A stretch of DNA of 26,831 nt. It comes from Desulfuromusa sp. Lineage in GTDB: Bacteria; Desulfobacterota; Desulfuromonadia; Desulfuromonadales; Geopsychrobacteraceae. This document shows positions 6,963 to 15,602 of the stretch, in pieces. The notes under the pieces are model-generated. The model searched no databases. It saw only the letters and a list, made by a program, of their open reading frames with translations, and had not been told where the DNA came from. The DNA lies in the NCBI GenBank assembly GCA_029934755.1, contig JAOZLQ010000008.1, positions 1 to 26,831 of the forward strand. The letters run 5' to 3'. A program made the translations under genes and the position numbers. Position 1 is the stretch's first letter, and every line of letters starts with the position of its first letter.

Positions 6963-7820
6963 ATGCTGAAAAAAATAGGTATTTACGCAAAAAAAAATCA
7001 TCCTGATGCTGAGCAAATTTCAATTGATATCTGTGAACGTTTTAACCGGGAGCAAATTGAAGTTTTGCTTGAGGATAGCCTGGCTGAGCAGGTAGGGCAG
7101 GTAAATGGATACGCTGGTGAAGAGATCCCCGAGTTGGTTGACTTGATCATTGTTCTCGGTGGTGATGGCACGCTGATTTCTGTTGCCCGTTTGATCGGTG
7201 AGCGGAATATCCCAATTGTTGGTGTCAATCTGGGGCAACTTGGTTTTTTGACAGAGATTACCCGTGATGAATTACCGGAGATGTTAGAACGTTTGCTGGT
7301 AGATGATTATCAGGTCTCTGACCGGATGATGATTGACGCGTTGATCCACAGAAATGGTCAGGAAGTAGGACGTTTTACCGTACTCAATGATATTGTTATT
7401 AATAAGGGGGCCTTGGCACGGATTATTGATATGGAGACTTATGTCGATGGCCGCTATTTAACCAGTTATAAAGCAGACGGTTTGATTGTTTCTACCCCCA
7501 CTGGTTCAACAGGATATAACTTGGCGGCTGGTGGTCCGATTATTTATCCTGATATCAACAGTTTATTGATTTCTCCTATTTGTCCGCACATGTTAACCAA
7601 TCGTCCGATCATGGTCTGGAGCCGTTCCGTGATAGAAATTGACGTCAAGTTTGAAGATGATGTTGTTTTTTTTACTGCCGATGGTCAAGTTGGACGTAAG
7701 TTGCTTCCTGGGGATAGGGTCGAAGTGCGCCGCTCGAAAGCACGGACCCGTTTAGTGAGTAGTCCAAGTAAAGATTATTTTGAAATATTACGGACAAAGT
7801 TGAATTGGGGGAAACGTTGA
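6963..7820 (+). CDS. nadK: NAD kinase
   Basis: Phosphorylates NAD to NADP in the cytosol. The 285-residue length is normal. The diagnostic GGDGT is at 66-70, LND (NE/ND motif) at 141-143, and the glycine-rich substrate loop GSTGYNLAAGGP at 181-192. ATG 6963 is preceded by a weak GGTGGA ribosome site. It heads a plus-strand series with recN (52 bases downstream) and the short acetyltransferase, so the three are probably co-transcribed. It is divergent from rarA, and paired palindromes just upstream may regulate it. Confidence 0.97.
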   Translation: MLKKIGIYAKKNHPDAEQISIDICERFNREQIEVLLEDSLAEQVGQVNGYAGEEIPELVDLIIVLGGDGTLISVARLIGERNIPIVGVNLGQLGFLTEITRDELPEMLERLLVDDYQVSDRMMIDALIHRNGQEVGRFTVLNDIVINKGALARIIDMETYVDGRYLTSYKADGLIVSTPTGSTGYNLAAGGPIIYPDINSLLISPICPHMLTNRPIMVWSRSVIEIDVKFEDDVVFFTADGQVGRKLLPGDRVEVRRSKARTRLVSSPSKDYFEILRTKLNWGKR

Positions 7821-7872
7821 TGGCGTTTTGCTTAGCCACCTATTTTTTATTATTGACTGGTGATCAGAAATA

Positions 7873-9546
7873 ATGCTGACAGATCTCATCATCAAAAATT
7901 TTGCCATTATTGAAAATCTGCACGCCACCTTTGGCTCTGGTTTTAATGTCCTGACAGGTGAAACCGGTGCTGGTAAATCGATTATAATCGATGCTGTTAA
8001 TCTTCTTCTTGGGGGACGGGCGCGCGGTGAGATTATTCGGACTGGAGAGGAAGAGGCATCGGTGGAGGCAATTTTTGATCTCAGTGAAGAACCTTTGCCG
8101 GGACAGAAACTTGTTGCCGCCGGACTGGATAATAATGACGAATTGCTGGTGCGCCGGATTGTTGCGCGCTCAGGGAAAAATCGGATTTTTATCAATGGTT
8201 CACCAGTTTCTTTAACGCAATTACGTGAATTGATCAGTGGACTGGTCAATATCTATGGTCAACACGAACATCAGAATCTGCAGCGCACTGAAACCCACTT
8301 GGAGTTGTTGGATTATTTTGCCGGATTACAAGAACCTTTGAAGATTTATCAGTCTGCTTTTAGCGCTTATCAGCGGTTAAAAAAAGAGCTGAGTCATTTG
8401 AATCTTGCAGAGCGTGAGCGGCAACAACGACTTGATATGCTTGCTTTTCAGCAGCAAGAGTTACAGAACGCGCACTTAAAAATAGGTGAAGATGATGAAT
8501 TAGAACAGGAACGTGCTTTGCTGCTACATGCCGAGAAAATAACGGCAGTAACGGTTGGTGGCTATGAAAGTCTTTATGCCGGGCAACAGGCGGTCTGTGA
8601 AAAGATTTCTATCGTTGCTGATCAACTTGAGGCATTGCAACAGATTGATCCTCACCTTGGAACTTTAGCTAAATCACTACAGTCGAACCTCTACAGTTTG
8701 GAAGATATTGCGTCAGAATTGCGTGGTTATGCGGAGAACCTTGATTTTGAACCACAGCGACAGCAGCAGGTTGAAGATCGACTCGCATTATTGACAAGTC
8801 TAAAGGGAAAATACGCCCCGACGATTACTGAATTGTTGGACTATCTAGAGAGGATTACTGCAGAACTCAATGATTTGAGCGATGCCGAGGGACGACGGGA
8901 GCAGCTGCGGCAGCAATTGCAGGCTCAAAATGACTTGCTTTTTAAATTTGGAAAACAGCTTAGTCAGCAACGTAAAGAAGCAGCTATTGAACTTGCAAAC
9001 GTTGTGGAACGGGAACTTGCCGATCTGGCAATGGCACGCGCAGAGTTTTCCATCTTGCTTGTCGCTTTAGTGGAACCCTCAATGGATGGCCTGGAAAGTG
9101 GAGAGTTCTATCTTGCTGCTAATCCGGGTGAAGAAGCGCAGCCTTTGGCTAAAATTGCCTCGGGGGGGGAATTGTCACGGATTATGCTGGCTTTAAAACG
9201 CAGTGTTCCAGAAGGAGATGGCGTAAAAACTTTGATTTTTGATGAGGTTGATGCTGGAATTGGCGGTGAAGCGGCAACGGCTGTTGGCGAAAAAATTAGT
9301 CGTTTGGGGAAAGATTTACAGGTGCTTTGTGTGACCCATTTGCCGCAAGTTGCAGCATTTTCTGATCAACATTATCGGGTTCTCAAGGAAGAAAACAACG
9401 GTCGGACAACGACTAAATTGAATTTATTGGATACCGAAGCCCGAGTTGCTGAAATGGCACGAATGCTTGGTGGTTCTCAGGTTGGTCAGCAGACACTGGT
9501 GCATGCTCGTGAATTGATTAAAAGTTCCAGAGCGCTTGTGGCTTAA
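7873..9546 (+). CDS. recN: DNA repair protein RecN (SMC-like)
   Basis: An SMC-like ATPase of 557 residues that acts early in double-strand-break repair. Walker A GETGAGKS is at 29-36 in the N-terminal head. A central region of about 150-370, rich in Gln, Glu and Leu, fits the coiled-coil arms. The ABC signature SGGELS is at 430-435, and Walker B LIFDEVDAGIGG follows with D457 and E458. ATG 7873 lacks a strong ribosome site. The next gene starts 15 bases after the stop. Adjacency of nadK and recN is common in bacteria, which supports both calls. I see no LexA-type operator in the short upstream gap. Confidence 0.97.
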   Translation: MLTDLIIKNFAIIENLHATFGSGFNVLTGETGAGKSIIIDAVNLLLGGRARGEIIRTGEEEASVEAIFDLSEEPLPGQKLVAAGLDNNDELLVRRIVARSGKNRIFINGSPVSLTQLRELISGLVNIYGQHEHQNLQRTETHLELLDYFAGLQEPLKIYQSAFSAYQRLKKELSHLNLAERERQQRLDMLAFQQQELQNAHLKIGEDDELEQERALLLHAEKITAVTVGGYESLYAGQQAVCEKISIVADQLEALQQIDPHLGTLAKSLQSNLYSLEDIASELRGYAENLDFEPQRQQQVEDRLALLTSLKGKYAPTITELLDYLERITAELNDLSDAEGRREQLRQQLQAQNDLLFKFGKQLSQQRKEAAIELANVVERELADLAMARAEFSILLVALVEPSMDGLESGEFYLAANPGEEAQPLAKIASGGELSRIMLALKRSVPEGDGVKTLIFDEVDAGIGGEAATAVGEKISRLGKDLQVLCVTHLPQVAAFSDQHYRVLKEENNGRTTTKLNLLDTEARVAEMARMLGGSQVGQQTLVHARELIKSSRALVA

Positions 9547-9561
9547 ATATTTGGAGACAAT

Positions 9562-10017
9562 ATGATTCGTCGTGCTCGTATTACTGATGTTCGGGCAATT
9601 CACCAACTGTTGCTTGTTTATGCTAATGATGGTCAGCTGCTAGGGCGCTCGTTGGCAGATATTTACGATTCACTTCGCGATTTTCATGTTTATGAAGAAA
9701 ATGGTGAAATTCTCGGGATTGGTGCTTTAGCTATTTGTTGGGAGGATTTGGCTGAGGTTAGATCTCTGGCTGTTGTCGCAGGTCAGCAGGGAAAGGGAAT
9801 CGGTCGTAAGATTGTCGAAAGTTGCCTCAAAGAGGCGACTGAGTTTGGGATAAAAAGAGTATTTGCGTTGACCTATCAGCCTGATTTTTTCAAACTTCTT
9901 GGTTTCTTTGATATTGAAAAATCTGAGTTACCACAAAAAATTTGGGGAGATTGTATCAATTGTGTCAAGTTCCCCGATTGTGATGAATTTGCACTAGCAA
10001 TAAATTTGTTGGAATAG
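9562..10017 (+). CDS. GNAT N-acetyltransferase, short N-acetylglutamate synthase type
   Basis: A 151-residue GNAT-fold acetyltransferase. The acetyl-CoA loop is the segment VRSLAVVAGQQGKGIGRKIV (66-85, pyrophosphate-binding QQGKGIG at 75-81). The C-terminal segment KIWGDCINCVKFPDCDE (127-142; C131, C134, C140) matches the end of ArgA-type N-acetylglutamate synthases. The amino-acid-kinase-like domain of full-length ArgA is absent, as in the short NAGS group. Likely role: first step of arginine synthesis, acetylating glutamate. argJ, 5.6 kb downstream, would recycle the acetyl group. Spacing of 15 bases to recN suggests one transcript. A different acyl acceptor cannot be excluded. Confidence 0.75.
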   Translation: MIRRARITDVRAIHQLLLVYANDGQLLGRSLADIYDSLRDFHVYEENGEILGIGALAICWEDLAEVRSLAVVAGQQGKGIGRKIVESCLKEATEFGIKRVFALTYQPDFFKLLGFFDIEKSELPQKIWGDCINCVKFPDCDEFALAINLLE

Positions 10018-10036
10018 TTAAGGAGTTATGTTATTG

Positions 10037-10045
10037 TGGTATAAT
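10037..10045 (+). promoter_or_regulatory. Extended -10 promoter for the M23 peptidase gene
   Basis: TGG followed by a perfect TATAAT (10040-10045) makes an extended -10 element; no good -35 box stands upstream. Transcription would start near 10052 and give a leader of about 60 nt before the TTG start at 10114. Confidence 0.45.
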
Positions 10046-10113
10046 AAGTACTCATTAATGCGCTTATTGAGGCAAGCAACTTTATCATTGTTTAACTATT
10101 GGAGTTGATAACT

Positions 10114-10980
10114 TTGGCAAGACGATTCTCCGTTATATTTATCCCGGAGGGAGACAGCAAGGTACGGCGTGTACGTATCCAGAGTGGAATAGTTAAGTCT
10201 ATTTTCTGCTGCTGTTTTGTTGCGTTTGGACTGTTTGCTTTTTTTGCTTACAGTTATTTTAATTTAACAGTTGATCGTGATGAATTGCAGCGACTTAGAG
10301 TTGCGACCAGTCAGCAACGGCAAACGTTGCAACACCTGGTTGCAGATTTAGAAGAGGTTCATCGGCAGATGAGTGCTCTTGCAGATACAGAAGCGAGAGT
10401 AAGGCAACTTGCTAATTTAGAAGTCATCCCACAGGGGATTCCGGTCGCTATCGGAGGATTACCAGAGGTGGAACCTATCGAGGGGGTTGATGATATACAA
10501 AGACAGATTAATCAACTTCAGGTTGAAATTGAGCTGCGTCGACAGAGCCAGGAAGGTGCACGTAATCTGCTTAATGATCAAGTTTCACTGAGCAGGGCAA
10601 CTCCTAAAGGCTGGCCAACCAAGGGGTGGTTGACTTCCTATTTTGGTATGCGTAAATCACCTTTTACTGGAAAACGGGTTATGCATGAGGGGCTGGATAT
10701 TGCGGCAAATACTGGAACTCCAGTCATCGCAACGGCTGATGGCATCGTGGCTCGAGTCAGATATTCTCCAGGTTACGGTAAAATGGTAATCATTGACCAT
10801 GGTTACGGTTATCGTACCATCTTTGCCCATAATTCAAAGATTCTCGTTGAGGCAGGCGAGCGTATCAAGCGGGGCGATGTTGTTGCTAAAGTTGGCAATA
10901 CTGGCCAATCAACAGGGTCGCACTTGCACTACGAACTGCGTTTAAATGGGGTTCCTATTGATCCGCGAAAGACCCTCTAA
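10114..10980 (+). CDS. Membrane-anchored M23 (LytM) metallopeptidase
   Basis: A 288-residue predicted peptidoglycan endopeptidase. A short basic cytosolic start is followed by one membrane helix (about 26-48), a periplasmic helical region (about 54-100, probably coiled coil) and a C-terminal LytM domain (about 170-285). Zinc ligands are intact: H191 and D195 in HEGLD and H272 in HLHYEL, with H270 as the catalytic partner, so it should be active and not an EnvC-like activator. I chose TTG 10114 because GGAG (10101-10104) lies 9 bases upstream; earlier in-frame TTG codons at 10099 and 10105 overlap or touch that site. It precedes secA, separated by a terminator. Confidence 0.88.
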   Translation: MARRFSVIFIPEGDSKVRRVRIQSGIVKSIFCCCFVAFGLFAFFAYSYFNLTVDRDELQRLRVATSQQRQTLQHLVADLEEVHRQMSALADTEARVRQLANLEVIPQGIPVAIGGLPEVEPIEGVDDIQRQINQLQVEIELRRQSQEGARNLLNDQVSLSRATPKGWPTKGWLTSYFGMRKSPFTGKRVMHEGLDIAANTGTPVIATADGIVARVRYSPGYGKMVIIDHGYGYRTIFAHNSKILVEAGERIKRGDVVAKVGNTGQSTGSHLHYELRLNGVPIDPRKTL

Positions 10981-11064
10981 TATTCAACTTCAGTTCTAGC
11001 TGTTTCTTCTTTCTCCTGTACTACAACTTCTGAGAATTCCAACGTTTTGTCCTTTCTTAAATGC

Positions 11065-11094
11065 TTGTGAGTGGTTCTTTCCCTGTGCTACTAT
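11065..11094 (+). promoter_or_regulatory. Possible promoter upstream of secA
   Basis: TTGTGA (11065-11070), an 18-base spacer ending in TGC, and TACTAT (11089-11094) resemble an extended -10 sigma-70 promoter. The predicted start (about 11101) lies only about 7 bases before the hairpin at 11108, so this is either coincidental or puts that hairpin at the 5' end of the secA message. Confidence 0.3.
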
Positions 11095-11107
11095 GCCGAT
11101 CATTATC

Positions 11108-11139
11108 AGCCATATATTAAATGGCTTTTTCTAGTTTTT
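11108..11139 (+). terminator. Rho-independent terminator after the M23 gene
   Basis: AGCCAT (11108-11113) pairs with ATGGCT (11121-11126) across a 7-base loop and is followed by TTTTCTAGTTTTT. It separates the M23 gene from secA. The six-pair stem is modest. Confidence 0.6.
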
Positions 11140-11200
11140 AATCATTAATATTTATCCTTATTGTAGATTTATACGGGGATTTCTGGAGTATTATTCACCA

Positions 11201-13891
11201 ATGATTCGTAATTTAATTAAAAAAGTTGTCGGTAACAAAAATGACCGGGATCTAAAAAAACTACAACCACAAGCTGAACAGATTAATTCTATTGAAGCTG
11301 ATTTTGAAGCATTGAATGATGAGCAATTACAAGGCAAAACCAATGAGTTCCGTCAGCGGTTAGCATCTGGTGAAAGTTTGGACCAATTGCTGCCCGAAGC
11401 GTTTTCAGTTGTACGTGAAGCGAGTAAACGGGTTCTAGGTTTGCGTCCCTTTGATGTTCAGTTGATTGGTGGAATGGTTCTTAACGCTGGGAAAATTGCA
11501 GAGATGAAAACGGGTGAGGGTAAGACTCTGATGGCGACCCTTCCGATCTATCTCAACGCTTTAAGTGGTAAGGGTGTCCATGTCGTCACGGTAAACGATT
11601 ATCTGGCGAAACGTGATGCTGCTTGGATGGGAAAAATCTATCAGTTTCTTGGTCTGACAGTCGCTTGCATTGTCCATGGTTTGAATGATGTTCAGCGTAA
11701 GGAGGCTTATTCTGCAGATATAACCTATGGAACCAATAATGAATTTGGTTTTGATTACTTACGTGACAACATGAAGTTTGATTTGGATGACTATGTCCAA
11801 CGTGATCTTCATTATGCAATTGTTGATGAGGTCGATTCAATTTTAATTGATGAGGCCAGAACCCCGCTGATTATTTCAGGACCAAGTGAATCTTCCAGTG
11901 AACTATATTATAAGGTTGACAAAATTATCCCCAGATTGAAAAAGGGTGAGGTGATTGAAGAACGAGATGGCAAAATTGGTCAGTCGACAAAAAGGCACAC
12001 AGGTGAATTTACTGTTGATGAAAAAGCAAAATCGGCGGCTTTGACCGAGGATGGAGTAGCGAAAGTAGAAACACTGCTTAATGTCGATAATTTATATGAA
12101 CCGCAAAATATTGAACTATTGCACCATGTTAATCAAGCATTGAAGGCGCATGCCTTGTTTAAGCGGGATGTCGATTATGTTGTTCAGGAGGGTGAAGTCC
12201 AGATAGTCGATGAATTTACTGGTCGATTGATGCCTGGACGGCGTTGGAGCGATGGTTTACATCAGGCAGTTGAGGCTAAAGAAGGGGTGAAAATCGCCAG
12301 TGAGAATCAAACCTTGGCGACGATCACTTTCCAAAATTATTTCCGTATGTATGAAAAATTGGCAGGAATGACTGGTACCGCCGAGACGGAGGCGGTTGAA
12401 TTCAATGAAATTTACAAGCTGGATGCGGTTGTTATTCCAACTAACCGACCCATGCTACGCATTGATAAAGCCGATGTTATTTACAAGACTGAAACAGAGA
12501 AATTTCTCGCGGTGATCGAAGATATTGTCGAATGTCACAAACAGGGACAGCCAGTACTGGTTGGGACAATTACTATCGACAAATCTGAAGTTCTTTCAGC
12601 GCTGCTTAAAAAACGCGGTGTTCCCCATAATGTTCTCAACGCCAAACAGCATGAGCGGGAGGCCTATATTGTTGCTCAGGCTGGAAGTAAGGGGGCAGTA
12701 ACCATTGCCACCAATATGGCAGGTCGTGGAACTGATATTGTTCTGGGCGGCAATCCAGAAATGATGGCGAGAGCGGAAGCCGATTCTGCTGAGGATCCGG
12801 AAGCCCGTTTTAATGAACTTTTCCCCGTTTATGAGGAGCGTTGCAAAGCCGAGCGGCAGGATGTGCTCGATGCTGGAGGGCTCTATATCCTGGGAACGGA
12901 ACGGCATGAATCTCGGCGTATCGATAATCAGTTGCGTGGACGTTCTGGTCGCCAGGGGGACCCGGGGAAAAGCCATTTTTATCTCAGCCTTGAAGATGAT
13001 CTGTTGCGTATTTTTGGTTCGCAGCGGGTCGCGTTTGTGATGGATAAACTGAAAATTCCGGAGGGTGAACCAATTGAACACGGAATTATCAGCAAGGCCA
13101 TAGAAAATGCTCAGAAAAAGGTTGAGGGACATAACTTTGATATTCGTAAGCATCTTATCGAATATGATGATGTTATGAATCGACAGCGCGATGTTATTTA
13201 CACCCAGCGTCGTGAAGTCTTGGGCGGGGAACAACTACAGGAAACTTTTCACGGAATTATTACCGATACTGTTGCAGATATGATTGTAGCGTTCTGTCCT
13301 GAAAAAGTTCCATCTGCGGATTGGGATTGGACACGCTTGACAAGCGATTTTTTGAATCAGTTTAATTTCCCTCCCGATCTCAGTTCTCTGGACAGTGCTA
13401 ATGCCAAGCGTGATGAGCTGGAAGATATGCTGAAGAATCAGGCAATGAATCGTTTGGAGGAGAAAGAAGTAGAATTTACTTCACCGATTATGGAACATCT
13501 GATGCGTATTTTGTTGCTGCAAACAATTGATACTCAGTGGAAAGATCACCTGCTATCAGTTGATTATTTAAAAGAAGGGATTGGCCTGCGTGGTTATGGG
13601 CAGAAAAATCCAAAAGAAGAATATAAACGAGAAGCCTATAGTTTGTTTATGGATATGATGGGGCGAGTGCGGGAGGAAGTTCTACAGAAGATTTTCCGTA
13701 TCCAGTTAGCGCGGGATGAAGATGTCGAGCAAATGGAGGCACAACAACGTCAGCAGAAAATATCGATGAACCGGACTGATGAAGAGGATCAAGTAAAGAA
13801 ACCAATAATTCGGGAAGAAGATAAAATCGGTCGAAATGATCCTTGCCCTTGCGGCAGTGGAAAAAAGTATAAGAAATGTTGTGGAAAATAA
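11201..13891 (+). CDS. secA: Preprotein translocase ATPase SecA
   Basis: A full-length 896-residue motor that drives secretory proteins through SecYEG at the inner membrane. Visible motifs are Walker A MKTGEGKT (102-109), DEVD (209-212), DEARTPLIISG (217-227), ATNMAGRGTDI of the second helicase fold, and LRGRSGRQGDPG. The C-terminal zinc site C882-x-C884 with C893 and C894, in the SecB-binding tail, is intact. ATG 11201 has GGAG upstream, but with a long 12-base spacing. The receiver-kinase gene starts 15 bases after the stop, so the two are probably co-transcribed. No SecM-like arrest peptide is recognisable in the 220-base upstream gap. Confidence 0.98.
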   Translation: MIRNLIKKVVGNKNDRDLKKLQPQAEQINSIEADFEALNDEQLQGKTNEFRQRLASGESLDQLLPEAFSVVREASKRVLGLRPFDVQLIGGMVLNAGKIAEMKTGEGKTLMATLPIYLNALSGKGVHVVTVNDYLAKRDAAWMGKIYQFLGLTVACIVHGLNDVQRKEAYSADITYGTNNEFGFDYLRDNMKFDLDDYVQRDLHYAIVDEVDSILIDEARTPLIISGPSESSSELYYKVDKIIPRLKKGEVIEERDGKIGQSTKRHTGEFTVDEKAKSAALTEDGVAKVETLLNVDNLYEPQNIELLHHVNQALKAHALFKRDVDYVVQEGEVQIVDEFTGRLMPGRRWSDGLHQAVEAKEGVKIASENQTLATITFQNYFRMYEKLAGMTGTAETEAVEFNEIYKLDAVVIPTNRPMLRIDKADVIYKTETEKFLAVIEDIVECHKQGQPVLVGTITIDKSEVLSALLKKRGVPHNVLNAKQHEREAYIVAQAGSKGAVTIATNMAGRGTDIVLGGNPEMMARAEADSAEDPEARFNELFPVYEERCKAERQDVLDAGGLYILGTERHESRRIDNQLRGRSGRQGDPGKSHFYLSLEDDLLRIFGSQRVAFVMDKLKIPEGEPIEHGIISKAIENAQKKVEGHNFDIRKHLIEYDDVMNRQRDVIYTQRREVLGGEQLQETFHGIITDTVADMIVAFCPEKVPSADWDWTRLTSDFLNQFNFPPDLSSLDSANAKRDELEDMLKNQAMNRLEEKEVEFTSPIMEHLMRILLLQTIDTQWKDHLLSVDYLKEGIGLRGYGQKNPKEEYKREAYSLFMDMMGRVREEVLQKIFRIQLARDEDVEQMEAQQRQQKISMNRTDEEDQVKKPIIREEDKIGRNDPCPCGSGKKYKKCCGK

Positions 13892-13906
13892 GACTGAAAT
13901 AAGCCT

Positions 13907-15601
13907 ATGACTGAACAACAATCAAAACCGGCGATTCTCCTGATTGATGATGTGCCACTGATTCTTGATCTTCTGGAAGATATTCTGGAAAGTCTGGATT
14001 TTCCGGTACTTCGTTCTGAATCTGGGCTTGGTATTACCCATATTCTAGATCAGGAAAATGTTGCAGTGGTTTTTTGTGATGTTTCACTGCCAGATATTAA
14101 CGGGGTGAATGTATTACAAATGATTAAGCAACATACCCCGGAAATTCAGGTGATCATGATTTCCGGGCAACAGGATTTTAATGTTGCTCGCCAAGTATTG
14201 CGGGAGAGGGCTCTGGATTACTTGGTGAAACCGTTTTCTCCAGAGGAAGTTCTGCAGGTCGCTAAGCAGGGGGTCAGTTCCTATTTTCACGCTGTTCATC
14301 AGAACGAGTCCAGGCTTGAAGCTCAGCGCCGGATGGCAGATCTTATCTTGCTCAGAAAAGTTGGAGAAACTGCCAGCTCTGGAAATGATCTGCAAAAGTT
14401 ATTCGATCAAATCATTGATTCCATTGTTCATTCCGCCGAGGTTGAAGTTGCTTCTCTTATGTTGCTTGGAGATGATGATCTGCTGTACATCGCCGCTGCG
14501 CATGGGTTGTCTCAAGAGATTGCCAGTTCGGTTCGAATTGCTGCTGGTGAAGGAATTTCTGGCCATGTTTTGGCGACGGGTGAGCCGGTTTTGGTTCCGA
14601 ATATTGATCAAGACAGCCGCTTTAAAAGTCTCGATGGTGGGTCTCGCTACAAGAATCAATCCTTACTTTCTGTGCCAATTTATGTGCGTGAAGAACTCGT
14701 TGGGATTATCAACGTCAACAATAAAAAATCTGGATATCCTTTTGATTTGGAAGACCAAAATCTTCTGATAGCAATTGCCAACCAAGTTTCACTGGCGATG
14801 GAAAACTTTGAGTTAGTAAATAATCTGCGTCAACAAACTTTGATGCTGGAACACACCAATGAAGATCTGGTGCGGGTCAATAGGGCTCGTACCCGCCTGG
14901 TGTGTAACCTGTCCCATGAGTTAAAAACCCCGTTAACTTCAATTATGGGCTATGTTGATTTGTCTCTCTCCTTTTTTAATAAGCTATCAGAAGATGAAAT
15001 TAAGGATAATTTGATCCAGGTTCATGGTGAGGGAAAACGGCTGGAAAAATTGATAACCGGGATGCTGAGGCTATTCTCCATCGAATCAGAACGTGAGGTC
15101 TGGCGTTGGAAGTCCTTCGGGGTTCCTTGGTCAATAGCTGACGCTTTTCAGTACTATAACTCGAAAATGGACGAGCGGAACTTAGTGACTGAAATAGATA
15201 TTCAGGATGATTTGCCTGAAATTTATGGGGATCAGGAAAAGTTCGGTATGGCTTTTAATTCTCTGATCGATAATGCTGTCAAGTTTAATCGCGATGGTGG
15301 GCGGGTTAAGATCAGAGCTGAAGTCCGAGATTTTGAAGGGCTCGATTATATTTATCTCCAAGTGTTTAATGACGGACAAACTGTCCCCCCAAGAGCTCAT
15401 GAGACGATTTTTGATTCATATACCCAACTCGGGGATATCGATACAGAGAAGCCCCATGGTGTTGGGATCGGTCTGGCACTGGTCAAAGTGGTTGTTGATC
15501 GGATGAAGGGGGATATCTTTCTTGAAGAACTGTCTGAAGAAGGAACCTGCTTTGGGCTGATGCTGCCGACTGAGCAGACCTATAATATGTTGACGAGCTG
15601 A
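13907..15601 (+). CDS. Soluble receiver-GAF-histidine kinase
   Basis: A 564-residue signalling protein without membrane helices. An N-terminal receiver domain (about 8-125) has the acidic pair D14-D15, phospho-acceptor D58, S86 and K108. A GAF sensor domain (about 160-305) and a short coiled linker follow. The HisKA domain carries LSHELKTPLTS with H337. The HATPase domain shows the N-box (N451, N456), NDG (488-490) and GVGIGLAL (518-525). All key residues are present, so it should be both phosphorylatable and a kinase. It lies 15 bases after secA and 1 base before argJ, so it sits inside a housekeeping operon. The signal bound by GAF is unknown, and no cognate regulator gene is adjacent. The ribosome site at ATG 13907 is weak. 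Confidence 0.9.
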   Translation: MTEQQSKPAILLIDDVPLILDLLEDILESLDFPVLRSESGLGITHILDQENVAVVFCDVSLPDINGVNVLQMIKQHTPEIQVIMISGQQDFNVARQVLRERALDYLVKPFSPEEVLQVAKQGVSSYFHAVHQNESRLEAQRRMADLILLRKVGETASSGNDLQKLFDQIIDSIVHSAEVEVASLMLLGDDDLLYIAAAHGLSQEIASSVRIAAGEGISGHVLATGEPVLVPNIDQDSRFKSLDGGSRYKNQSLLSVPIYVREELVGIINVNNKKSGYPFDLEDQNLLIAIANQVSLAMENFELVNNLRQQTLMLEHTNEDLVRVNRARTRLVCNLSHELKTPLTSIMGYVDLSLSFFNKLSEDEIKDNLIQVHGEGKRLEKLITGMLRLFSIESEREVWRWKSFGVPWSIADAFQYYNSKMDERNLVTEIDIQDDLPEIYGDQEKFGMAFNSLIDNAVKFNRDGGRVKIRAEVRDFEGLDYIYLQVFNDGQTVPPRAHETIFDSYTQLGDIDTEKPHGVGIGLALVKVVVDRMKGDIFLEELSEEGTCFGLMLPTEQTYNMLTS

Positions 15602-15602
15602 T

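Noticed and set aside
10981..11200. SecM-like arrest peptide upstream of secA
   Set aside because: No ORF with a signal peptide and arrest motif is present; the gap contains a terminator and AT-rich sequence.
12596..13234. 212-codon minus-strand ORF opposite secA
   Set aside because: Long only because the complement of secA lacks stops; it has no family features, and secA is intact across it.
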